A DNA stretch of 5,878 bases from Deltaproteobacteria bacterium (GCA_021159825.1 JAGHDR010000139.1:1-5878), one strand, 5' to 3'. Shown: positions 1 through 5,878, counted from the stretch's first letter. Translations and numbers: made by a program. The notes: generated by a model not told the origin, from the letters alone.

Positions 1-68
1 AAGTAACCACGGTGATGTGATCTTATGATATGTAGTAGCCGCGTGCGGCGAGGCGTAGTCTAAGACGT
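1..68. other. Left-edge sequence after the truncated gene, unassigned
   Basis: These bases follow the stop codon of the 400-residue gene, read on the minus strand. No gene can be assigned. A different minus-strand frame is open from base 97 to a TAA at 23-25 and ends with the Arg-rich peptide ARERLRLRLAARGYYIS; a TAG at 98-100 lies directly before it. It may be the tail of a broken gene or chance. A small perfect inverted repeat, GCCGC-GT-GCGGC, sits at 38-49 with no adjacent T run, so I do not call it a terminator. Confidence 0.3.
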
Positions 69-1271
69 TCACGAGCTGGTTGTTTGAAGAAACCGGTCTA
101 CTCGACATTCAATAAAATCCGTATGCCTATAATAAGAAAAACTATAATCAGAACTGATATACACATGAATAAATACATTGTTAGCCGCTTTAAAATTGCC
201 GGTCAAAAAATGTAAAGAATAATTCAATAGTTTGTAAATATCAGAAAACAAATGTGTTCCAGTCATCGCGACAGAGAGATGCGTACGGGCTTGTTCCAGC
301 CGTTGGGTACTATTTTCCTTCATCAAGGCCAATACATAAAAGACACCCATAAAAGTGTCGAAATAAATTTTGCGTTTCTCTGAGTTCTTTTTCAAAATCT
401 CATAAGCAGCCTCATAATATTGAATCGCCTTTTTATTTTTTCCTTTCAAAAAAGCCATCCATCCCTGTAAGCATAAACTGTTCTCCGTATGATCGGCTCG
501 ATGTTTTTTTAACCAGCTTTCAATTTTTTGGATTTTTCCGGTCAACATCCATTTTTCCAAAACGGTCGTCTGCAAACCGGCTTCACATCTATCCGAATCC
601 GATAATACCAATTGCTCTATATAATCAAAGTGTTCGGCTCTGTTTTGCCAATACCGCAAGTCATTAATCAATGACTCCTGGAATAGGGAAGTATGAATAT
701 CCGCAGGTAATATCTGAACCCAGGTACGGTCAAACGGATTATGACTGATTTGATGCAATATCGCCGGTAAGGAAATGGTGTGAGTTGTTTTATCTTTAAA
801 TTTCTGATAAAGGCTTTTTATTCGGTTCATTTCTTTTTGATAAAATAAAATTCGAATAGCGGCAATTAGATGATCCGGTTCAAGACTCGAATTCCCGCTC
901 AGGGTCTCTTCCGTCAAATTAAGGACAGTTTGAATCCTTTTCAGATAAGGCTTGAACTTTTTCGCCGCGATTGTCTGACGCGTGATAATTTCGACAATTT
1001 GACGATCGACAAGAAGACGACTGCGAGTTTTACCTTCCAATAGATCCTGATTAAGCAACGTATCCAGGGCCGGACGCAGCAACTTGAATCCATTATTTCT
1101 TGATACTGAGTCGAATTCTTCACCATTGGCTGCTTTGATACCTGTTTGTATCAGGCATTGTATTAACCGGGTTTGATTTAGTGGATAATAGGCAATGGAG
1201 AGAATTTGGAGAATGCTTTTCTCAAATGCGGGCAGCTTTTCATAACAGGCGGTTAATTTATTGACGGTCAT
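69..1271 (-). CDS. Helical TPR-like protein, probable truncated N-terminal region of an SNF2-type helicase
   Basis: This 400-residue protein has no enzymatic motif that I can see: no Walker A or B, no DEAD/DEAH box and no signal peptide. Residues about 14-100 could form a winged-helix-like segment (AFEKSILQILSIAYYPLN, then LLRPALDTLLNQDLLEG). Residues about 105-360 are helical, with a TPR-like pair around 264-297 (LQGWMAFLKGKNKKAIQYYE) followed by FMGVFYVLALMKE at 307-319. From memory, this order and the GWxxFLxG...GxFYxLALL pattern resemble the N-terminal region of SNF2-family DEAD/DEAH helicases of well over 1000 residues. The helicase core should follow but does not. The last 35-40 residues, from about 362, are aromatic-rich and lose the helical pattern, which suggests a break or rearrangement near bases 160-190. 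The start is supported by GGGGA at 1279-1283, seven bases upstream of the ATG. The gene is visibly richer in A+T than its neighbours. Alternatively it is a complete protein of unknown function. The open frame is solid; the family assignment is tentative. Confidence 0.6.
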   Translation of the reverse strand: MTVNKLTACYEKLPAFEKSILQILSIAYYPLNQTRLIQCLIQTGIKAANGEEFDSVSRNNGFKLLRPALDTLLNQDLLEGKTRSRLLVDRQIVEIITRQTIAAKKFKPYLKRIQTVLNLTEETLSGNSSLEPDHLIAAIRILFYQKEMNRIKSLYQKFKDKTTHTISLPAILHQISHNPFDRTWVQILPADIHTSLFQESLINDLRYWQNRAEHFDYIEQLVLSDSDRCEAGLQTTVLEKWMLTGKIQKIESWLKKHRADHTENSLCLQGWMAFLKGKNKKAIQYYEAAYEILKKNSEKRKIYFDTFMGVFYVLALMKENSTQRLEQARTHLSVAMTGTHLFSDIYKLLNYSLHFLTGNFKAANNVFIHVYISSDYSFSYYRHTDFIECRVDRFLQTTSS

Positions 1272-1414
1272 ATTTTTTTCCCCGAATTAAATAATAATTT
1301 CAAACCGAAGGATACGGCCACAGCCGCCCCATGGACCGTATGGACCGATCCCAAAACCGGCGGGTGCAGTTGCGCATGGGGGATTCCGGGGCGAAGTGAC
1401 GGTATTCGGTGGGG
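1272..1414. other. Short GC-rich gap between Uma2 and the truncated gene
   Basis: About 100 bases (roughly 1310-1414) are markedly GC-rich, flanked on the left by an AT-rich leader. On the minus strand the frame that carries Uma2 stays open for 48 codons after the Uma2 TAG and ends in a TGA at 1268-1270 that overlaps the next ATG (ATGA). The other two minus-strand frames are also open over most of the stretch, so this openness is weak evidence for coding. An imperfect direct repeat ATGGACCGT/ATGGACCGA lies at 1331-1348. The only functional element I can support is the Shine-Dalgarno-like GGGGA at 1279-1283. I see no terminator with a T run after Uma2. Confidence 0.5.
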
Positions 1415-2029
1415 CTACAGCTCTGATGGTGACGCTTCCTCAGCAGAAAAGCCAAATAAATCCGCCATCCCGATCTTCAAACCTTCGATCGCTGTCGATT
1501 CAACAATATCTTCACCGGTGCAAATTACAGCTTTGCCATACTCGTTGTCAGCGCCGATTCTATAAACCATAACTGTCTTATCCGTCGGGTGAACCAGCCA
1601 GTATTCCCTGATTCCATGTCTCTCGTAAAGATTACGCTTGATTTTCATATCCTTCGCGGCAGTTGCGGGCGACAATATTTCAATTACAAAATCAGGCGGG
1701 CCTTTACAGCCTCTTTCATCGAGTTTTGACTTATCGCAAACCACGACGATATCAGGCTGAACCACGGTAAGGGTCTCCTTGTCTGAGGCTTCCGGGTCTT
1801 CGGATAAACGCACATCAAATGGGGCCACATATACCTCACAAGGCGTGTCATCCAAAAAATCCGCAATGGGTCGCACAATCTTAAGGAGCATTTTTTGATG
1901 AAGCCTTGAAGGGGCAGGGCTCATATCATATGCAACCCCGTCGATTAGCTCCCATCTTCCCTCATCTGTCCAATTTGAATAGTCATCATAGCTGAATCGC
2001 TCTTGCCGATCGCGTACTAAGGTTGGCAT
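1415..2029 (-). CDS. Uma2 family (DUF820) PD-(D/E)xK nuclease-like protein
   Basis: This 204-residue protein has the full Uma2/DUF820 signature, a compact version of the PD-(D/E)xK restriction-endonuclease fold. Numbered from the chosen start, it shows WELIDG with E27, PFDVRL at 70-75, QPDIVVV with P92-D93, the core strand FVIEILSP with E117, and KIKRNLYERHGIREYWLV with K131. These are the positions expected for the acidic metal ligands and the lysine, so the fold appears catalytically intact. No biological substrate is established for most members, so nuclease activity is inferred from the fold. The longest open frame begins at 2050, but its first seven codons overlap the Shine-Dalgarno sequence AGGGAGGAG, so ATG at 2027-2029 is the better start. 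A TAATAT at 2059-2064 could be a -10 element, but no good -35 accompanies it. The protein is a normal length and ends soon after the usual GLKIGMADLF-type closing motif. No toxin or antitoxin partner is visible beside it. Confidence 0.9.
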   Translation of the reverse strand: MPTLVRDRQERFSYDDYSNWTDEGRWELIDGVAYDMSPAPSRLHQKMLLKIVRPIADFLDDTPCEVYVAPFDVRLSEDPEASDKETLTVVQPDIVVVCDKSKLDERGCKGPPDFVIEILSPATAAKDMKIKRNLYERHGIREYWLVHPTDKTVMVYRIGADNEYGKAVICTGEDIVESTAIEGLKIGMADLFGFSAEEASPSEL

Positions 2030-2033
2030 GATT

Positions 2034-2042
2034 CTCCTCCCT
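2034..2042 (-). promoter_or_regulatory. Strong Shine-Dalgarno site that fixes the Uma2 start
   Basis: On the minus strand this reads AGGGAGGAG, followed by the four-base spacer AATC and the ATG at 2027-2029. The alternative ATG at 2048-2050 lies upstream of this site, would have it inside its coding sequence (codons for Arg-Gly-Arg-Arg) and has no comparable site of its own. The shorter start is therefore preferred. Confidence 0.8.
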
Positions 2043-2082
2043 CTATTCAACTGATTTCATATTACAGTACGCTTTTTTTGTT

Positions 2083-2111
2083 CTCGTTCCCACGCAGAGC
2101 GTGGGAACGAG
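2083..2111. repeat. Perfect palindromic repeat (13-bp arms, 3-base loop), dispersed-repeat type
   Basis: CTCGTTCCCACGC (2083-2095) and GCGTGGGAACGAG (2099-2111) are exact reverse complements around the loop AGA. The element starts seven bases downstream of the SpoIID stop and lies in the 89-base gap before Uma2. From general knowledge, GTTCCCACGC...GCGTGGGAAC palindromes recur as intergenic repeats in many bacterial genomes, and their chance translation (LVPTLCVGTR) appears in spurious protein predictions. On the minus transcript the hairpin is followed by an A run, not a U run, so it is not a classical Rho-independent terminator for SpoIID. It could still block 3' exonucleases or separate the SpoIID message from Uma2. 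Confidence 0.85.
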
Positions 2112-2118
2112 CTTAATA

Positions 2119-3756
2119 TCACCATTTCTTGATAAGCGAGGCAGTTGGGTAATAGAAAGCCAGTATTTTATCGTAGCTGGTTTTCTTACCGAGGATGGCG
2201 GAGCCCCACTGGGAGTATCCCACACCATGCCCCCAGCCTTTGCCGTCAAAGATAAAGTTGCCGTTTTCCTTTTTGATTTCCAGCAGGATCTCAGGAAGCT
2301 TGAGGGCCCGCCTGAGAGTGGTGCGGGTGCGTACGGTTTTGGTTCCGCTGTCGGCAACAATTCGAATTTTAATGATGCGGCCGGACGGCCCTTTTTTTGC
2401 CGGTTCAATTCGCTTGAGCCCCTTTATTTTAAGGCCTCGCCGGTTAAGCGCCCGTTCCACCTCGGAAACGGAAAAGGTCTTCTTCCAACGAGCCATTTTT
2501 CCTTTGAGACTTTCGGGGTCCGGGTGGGCCACCAGATAGGGTTTGCTGAGGCCGAAGATGGACCCCGCGTCTGCGGTGTACCCACCGCTGTTGGCGCTGT
2601 ACATGGCAAGAATCGGCTTGTTTTTGTAACTGAGGATCTGCCCTTCGGTTTCTCGAACGGCGCGATCGGTCTTTTTGGTTTCCCGCTTCATCCCTTTATA
2701 GGCCTGGTCCCCTTCGTCGTCCACCACGTCAAAGACCCAGGTTTTTCGGTGGCGTAACTGGTAGTAGGCGTATGTCCTGGCGGCTACGGTTTGGGCTTTA
2801 AGGGTTTCCAACGGCCAGGAGGCATAGGATTCGGAAGGCACCACCGATCTAAGATAAAGTTCCATGTCTACCCGGTTGATGATGTAGAGTTTTCCCTTCC
2901 TCAACTTTGCCAGTATGTTTCCCCGAACCTTTTTCTTTTTTTTCCCACAAGACACCACAAGCGGATTTTTGCTTTCAAAAAGCATTTCACTTCCGGATGT
3001 ACGACTTCCGTTGACCATCAAAACGCCGCCGGCCTTTTTTATCACAAAGCGGTTTTTACAGCCGAAGCCTTTGGCGCAAACGTTCGTTCCGCTGATGGTG
3101 GCGCTCCCCGTGGTTTTGCAAAGGCGAACCCTGAGTTCCGGGGAGGGCATGAGCTTGGGGACAGGTTTCACGGAGGGGGGCGGCGCCGGTTTAGGTATCG
3201 GTGTGGGCTTGGGTTCAAGTGTTGGTGTCGGTTTAGGTATCGGTGTGGGTTTGAGTTCAGGTGTTGGTGTCGGTTTGGGGGGCGCCTTTTTGATTTGTTC
3301 CAGTAATGCTTCGGCCTGAAAACGGAATTTTCCTTTCGGATAGGCTTTCAGATATTTTTGAAGCACGGGTTTTGCTTTGTTCAGCCGATCCAGGTGGAAA
3401 AGCAGAAGCCCTTCTCTGTATCGGCCGATTTCTGCGGCCTGTGGGTATTCCCGTGAGACTTTTCGGTAGACCTCAAGGGCTTTTTTGGGCGCGTCCAGGA
3501 ATGCGGACAACAGGGTGGCTTTTGAGAGCAGGGCGTCAATCCTGGTTTTTGGAATGACGGATAATTCAAGAGCACTCTGGTAGTTTTCCAAAGCCTCCAT
3601 GTACTTTCCCACCTCGATCAGGTAGGCGGCCTCATTGATATCATATCGGGCCTCATGCTCCTGTGCCGGATCCGGCTGCGCTCCAAAAGCTGCGCCACAG
3701 GCCATTAAAACCCACAGTACTGCAGAAACAAAAAGCGTTTTTGTCCCAAGGATCAT
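2119..3756 (-). CDS. Exported SpoIID/LytB-domain protein with N-terminal TPR-like region
   Basis: This 545-residue protein probably cleaves or remodels peptidoglycan glycan strands outside the cytoplasmic membrane; characterised SpoIID proteins are lytic transglycosylases that prefer glycan stripped of peptides. Residues 1-26 are a signal peptide. LMAC at 17-20 could be a lipobox with lipidation at C20; otherwise cleavage would fall near AFGA. Residues about 35-155 form TPR-like helices (EAAYLIEVGKYMEALENYQ, then a second and third repeat). Residues 157-205 are a Lys/Pro/Thr linker with a 14-residue tandem repeat. The SpoIID domain spans about 207-543: YLRSVVPSE with the predicted catalytic E309, then LKAQTVAARTYAYY (319-332), YSANSGGYT (386-394), and GKGWGHGVGYSQWG (505-518). 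All signature blocks are present, so the enzyme looks active. The Cys/His positions that bind zinc in C. difficile SpoIID are replaced here. The ATG overlaps the upstream stop, indicating coupled expression with the beta-helix/TPR gene. Its role in sporulation is not implied; Gram-negative homologues occur outside sporulation. Confidence 0.92.
   Translation of the reverse strand: MILGTKTLFVSAVLWVLMACGAAFGAQPDPAQEHEARYDINEAAYLIEVGKYMEALENYQSALELSVIPKTRIDALLSKATLLSAFLDAPKKALEVYRKVSREYPQAAEIGRYREGLLLFHLDRLNKAKPVLQKYLKAYPKGKFRFQAEALLEQIKKAPPKPTPTPELKPTPIPKPTPTLEPKPTPIPKPAPPPSVKPVPKLMPSPELRVRLCKTTGSATISGTNVCAKGFGCKNRFVIKKAGGVLMVNGSRTSGSEMLFESKNPLVVSCGKKKKKVRGNILAKLRKGKLYIINRVDMELYLRSVVPSESYASWPLETLKAQTVAARTYAYYQLRHRKTWVFDVVDDEGDQAYKGMKRETKKTDRAVRETEGQILSYKNKPILAMYSANSGGYTADAGSIFGLSKPYLVAHPDPESLKGKMARWKKTFSVSEVERALNRRGLKIKGLKRIEPAKKGPSGRIIKIRIVADSGTKTVRTRTTLRRALKLPEILLEIKKENGNFIFDGKGWGHGVGYSQWGSAILGKKTSYDKILAFYYPTASLIKKW
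3193..3276 (-). repeat. Two 42-bp tandem repeats encoding the Pro-rich linker of the SpoIID protein
   Basis: The minus strand encodes KPTPTPELKPTPIP and then KPTPTLEPKPTPIP (residues 161-174 and 175-188), two 14-residue units that are also nearly identical at the DNA level, followed by a degenerate third unit starting KPAPPP. Each unit contains two half-repeats of the KPTPxP type. The stretch separates the TPR-like region from the SpoIID domain and probably forms an extended spacer through the cell wall. Such repeats change copy number easily, so linker length may vary between strains. Confidence 0.85.
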
Positions 3757-3770
3757 TTCTTTTCCTCTCT
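3753..3770 (-). promoter_or_regulatory. ATGA stop/start overlap with Shine-Dalgarno for the SpoIID gene
   Basis: The TGA ending the upstream gene (3755-3753) overlaps the SpoIID ATG (3756-3754). GAGG at 3764-3767, part of AGAGAGG, lies seven bases before the ATG and inside the last codons of the upstream gene. The arrangement indicates translational coupling on one transcript. Confidence 0.85.
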
Positions 3771-5878
3771 TTCCAGAGCCCCTTTCAGAAAAGCTTCAAG
3801 CATCTGCAGCTGAAGGTCATCCGGGTGTTTCTTAAGCCCTGCCCGGGCCTGAGCAAGGGCTTCCCCTGTTTGTCCTTTATCAGCCAGATGCTTGGCATAC
3901 AAGCGGTAAAACCGGACTTCCCCGGGAAAATCATGGATGCTCTTCTCCAGGGTGGCTGCAAGCGCCTCATCTTTACCCAGTCGCGTTTGGGCATAAATCA
4001 GATAGAGGTATGCTTCACGGTCCGGTTTCACGCCAAGAGAACGGGAGAGGCTTTTTTCCGCTTCCGTGTATTCTGCTGCCTTAAATGCGTCAATGCCCTG
4101 CAATTTCAAGAATTCAGCATCCTGGGTTCTTTTTTCCGGGAGTGTTGCTTTTTGAGGTGATGGCGTCGTTTGGATCTCGGGCTTTTCAGGCGGTGGGGTT
4201 CCTGCCAGATCCCGTTTGATCAATTTCAAGGCGGTATCATCCGGGTTCATTCGAAGGGCTTGGTCGACCAGCTTCAAGGCCTTTTCTTTTTCGCCCTTGG
4301 CCGCCAGTTGCCGCGCGTATGCCTGATAGAGGCGCACTTCATAGGGAAAGGCTTTAATGCCGGTTTCAAGGGTTTTTTCCGAGGCCGCCGCATCTTCCAG
4401 AATCATCTGGGTATAAGCCAGATACAGGTAGACTTCTCGGTCTTCCTTCAAAGACATCGCTTTTTGAAGAGACTGGTAGGCATCACCGAATTTCCTGTTT
4501 TTGAACGCTTCGATGCCCGTGCCTTTATGTTTTTCAAAGCGTGCTGCCACCATTTTCGGGGTGACATCTTCTTTATCCACCAGGACCAGGGTTTTCCCTT
4601 TGGGGTAGGGGGCGTTTAAAAGGCTGGCAACCAGGATATCCCCTTCCAACTTCAAATCCTTGATGTTGTCAGCCCCCAGATAGTTGCGATCCAGAACCAG
4701 TTTCGGGCCGGCGTTGATTTCCAGGTCCGAATTTTCAAAAATATTGTTATTGACAATTTCGGCGCTCCCCCCAAGAAAGCTCAGACCCACTCGGTTTCTG
4801 GTAATGCTGCTTTTTTCCAAACGCCCTTTGCCCCCCTTGATAACAATGCCCTTATGGAAGCCGGAAACGGTTAGTGCACTTAATTCAAAGGGGCTGCCAT
4901 CCTCCGCTAAAATGCCGATGCCTTTCAATCCTTTTAACGAAACGGCTGTTGCTTCCAGTAGTCCGCCCTCAGCTTTGAGGCATTCGGTACATCCCGAGAA
5001 AACAGCATTAGAAATCTCCGCGCGACCGCCTGCCGGTATTTCAATCCCTTTCCATCCCTCTCCATCAAAAAATACGCGGTTTTTTGCTTCGCCCCTGATG
5101 GTGAGCGCACCGTTGGCCACCAGTTTTGCGCCAGGTGAAAAATGGAAGCGTGTGCCGGGTCCCACAGTGGAAACTTCCCCTTCCGGAACGATGCAGACAC
5201 CCTCCACCGAATAGGTTCCGGGAACCAGCGGACCTTTGAATTGAGGCGGCAGTTTCACCGTATCAAAATAGGGCATGGTGAGGTTTTGAACCGGGGTAGA
5301 AGGGGAACGATTCCCCAGCTTGTCCACGGATCTGATGCGGTAGTAGTAGCGCTTTCCCTGGGTGACCCTGGCGTCCAGGTATTTCAAATCCTTCGTTTTT
5401 TGAAGCGGTTCAAAATCACCTACCGCCTTTTCGCTCCGCTCAACCAGAAATTCACTCAGGTCTTCGCTCTCGGGCGAAGACCATGAAAGGGAAATGCCCT
5501 GTTTTCCGGAACGGGCCACCAGGCCGGCAGGCGGGGGTGGCGCAACGGCATCAATGGTTACGGTTCCCGTCTCTGCCCATGTTCTTTCAATGCCGTTTGG
5601 CTTAACGAGGCGAAGGGTGAGGGGCAGGGAGGCAGCTCGATCCCCTTCATGAACCACGTAAGCGCCCTTATAGGTGCCCCCGGAAGAATAGTGCATGGGA
5701 ATGTTTTGTTTGAAGTCCCCCAGATCGAAAAAACAGGTCAGGCCCTTTTCAGCGTTCAGCGCCACTTCGATTTGCGCCCCGGCGCCGAAAACACCCTTGT
5801 CCACATTGGTATTGACAAAGAGAATTTCCGGGAGCGCATCCCCATGGGGGTTGTCAGGCATGAATTGGGAAATTTTCC
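3753..5878 (-). CDS. Multidomain envelope protein: Ig-like, FN3, beta-helix and duplicated TPR modules (5' end outside window)
   Basis: The frame stays open to the right edge. The first in-window ATG (5861-5859) has no Shine-Dalgarno site and no signal peptide after it, so the gene almost certainly begins upstream and only its last 707 codons are seen. Numbered from that ATG, residues about 10-105 form an Ig-like beta domain (GGTYKGAYVVHEGD, ending TVTIDAVAP). Residues about 107-195 are a fibronectin type III domain (ISLSWSSPES, YYYRIRSVDKLGN). Residues about 213-400 are a right-handed beta-helix with short strand repeats (VFFDGEGWKGIEI, HKGIVIKGGKGRLEKSSI, NNNIFENSDLEI). Residues 443-552 and 583-697 are two homologous TPR modules joined by a Pro-rich linker. 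No catalytic motif is evident. The Ig, FN3 and beta-helix parts suggest an exported protein that binds glycans or proteins, and the TPR modules suggest a docking surface. Coupling with the SpoIID gene suggests that the two products act together in the envelope. The exact function is unknown. Confidence 0.85.
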   Translation of the reverse strand, partial: KISQFMPDNPHGDALPEILFVNTNVDKGVFGAGAQIEVALNAEKGLTCFFDLGDFKQNIPMHYSSGGTYKGAYVVHEGDRAASLPLTLRLVKPNGIERTWAETGTVTIDAVAPPPPAGLVARSGKQGISLSWSSPESEDLSEFLVERSEKAVGDFEPLQKTKDLKYLDARVTQGKRYYYRIRSVDKLGNRSPSTPVQNLTMPYFDTVKLPPQFKGPLVPGTYSVEGVCIVPEGEVSTVGPGTRFHFSPGAKLVANGALTIRGEAKNRVFFDGEGWKGIEIPAGGRAEISNAVFSGCTECLKAEGGLLEATAVSLKGLKGIGILAEDGSPFELSALTVSGFHKGIVIKGGKGRLEKSSITRNRVGLSFLGGSAEIVNNNIFENSDLEINAGPKLVLDRNYLGADNIKDLKLEGDILVASLLNAPYPKGKTLVLVDKEDVTPKMVAARFEKHKGTGIEAFKNRKFGDAYQSLQKAMSLKEDREVYLYLAYTQMILEDAAASEKTLETGIKAFPYEVRLYQAYARQLAAKGEKEKALKLVDQALRMNPDDTALKLIKRDLAGTPPPEKPEIQTTPSPQKATLPEKRTQDAEFLKLQGIDAFKAAEYTEAEKSLSRSLGVKPDREAYLYLIYAQTRLGKDEALAATLEKSIHDFPGEVRFYRLYAKHLADKGQTGEALAQARAGLKKHPDDLQLQMLEAFLKGALEREEKK
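3786..4517 (-). repeat. Internal duplication: two collinear TPR modules
   Basis: Residues 449-552 (bases 4517-4206) and 589-692 (bases 4097-3786) of the large protein align without a gap at a constant offset of 140 residues. Shared landmarks are GI[ED]AFK, DRExYLYLxY, FPxEVRxYxxYAxxLAxKG and PDD. I count about 45 identities in 104 positions by eye. Each module consists of TPR-type helix pairs. A Pro-rich linker (about 553-578) joins them. Confidence 0.85.

Noticed and set aside
1..100. Group II intron end at the left edge
   Set aside because: The GCCGC-GT-GCGGC motif only loosely recalls intron stem sequences. No domain V hairpin, GUGYG boundary or maturase coding is visible.
2030..2050. Upstream ATG of Uma2 at 2048-2050 as the true start
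   Set aside because: Its first codons are the Shine-Dalgarno sequence of the ATG at 2027-2029, and it lacks its own ribosome site.
2083..2111. Palindrome as a Rho-independent terminator
   Set aside because: For the minus transcript the hairpin is followed by an A run. A T run lies on the wrong side for either strand to give a classic terminator.
2043..2408. Minus-strand open frame containing LVPTLCVGTR
   Set aside because: It overlaps the 3' end of the SpoIID gene in another frame, and its C-terminus is a translation of the palindromic repeat, a known source of spurious predictions.
2101..2757. Plus-strand open frame of 218 codons opposite the SpoIID gene
   Set aside because: It lies entirely antisense to a strongly recognised SpoIID domain, shows no domain of its own and has low-complexity Phe/Gly-rich composition typical of a shadow frame.
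3193..3276. Tandem 42-bp repeats as a CRISPR array
   Set aside because: The units are directly adjacent without unique spacers and encode a regular Pro-rich peptide in frame.
4170..5214. Plus-strand open frames opposite the beta-helix/TPR gene
   Set aside because: They mirror a frame with clear FN3, beta-helix and TPR patterns, have no plausible ribosome site that I can see and no recognisable family.

Overview
The window reads as a piece of a bacterial chromosome, most likely from a Gram-negative lineage of the Desulfobacterota (former Deltaproteobacteria) type. That placement is an inference. It rests on an exported SpoIID/LytB-like protein with TPR repeats, a lone Uma2-family gene, a large Ig/FN3/beta-helix/TPR envelope protein and a GTTCCCACGC-type palindromic repeat. 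No rRNA or other phylogenetic marker is present. All four supported genes lie on the minus strand, so transcription runs from the right edge to the left.

Layout in the direction of transcription. (1) 5878-3753: a large open frame entering from beyond the right edge. It has an Ig-like segment, a fibronectin type III domain, a right-handed beta-helix and two duplicated TPR modules. (2) 3756-2119: a SpoIID/LytB-domain protein with a signal peptide, N-terminal TPR-like helices and a Pro-rich 14-residue tandem-repeat linker. Its ATG overlaps the stop of the previous gene (ATGA), so the pair is almost certainly one translationally coupled unit acting on or in the cell envelope. (3) 2111-2083: a perfect 13-bp inverted repeat just after the SpoIID stop, of a dispersed-repeat type. 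(4) 2029-1415: a Uma2 (DUF820) PD-(D/E)xK nuclease-like protein; a strong Shine-Dalgarno site puts its start seven codons inside the longest open frame. (5) 1414-1272: a short GC-rich gap that is open in the Uma2 frame for 48 codons after the Uma2 stop. (6) 1271-69: an AT-rich 400-residue protein that resembles the alpha-helical, TPR-like N-terminal region of large SNF2-type helicases but has no helicase domain. It is probably a truncated remnant with an unrelated C-terminal tail. (7) 68-1: unassigned.

The window therefore joins two kinds of DNA. On the right is a coherent envelope/peptidoglycan operon. On the left is an accessory-looking patch (palindromic repeat, Uma2, GC-rich gap, truncated AT-rich gene). 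I see no tRNA, rRNA, CRISPR array, complete insertion sequence or convincing Rho-independent terminator.
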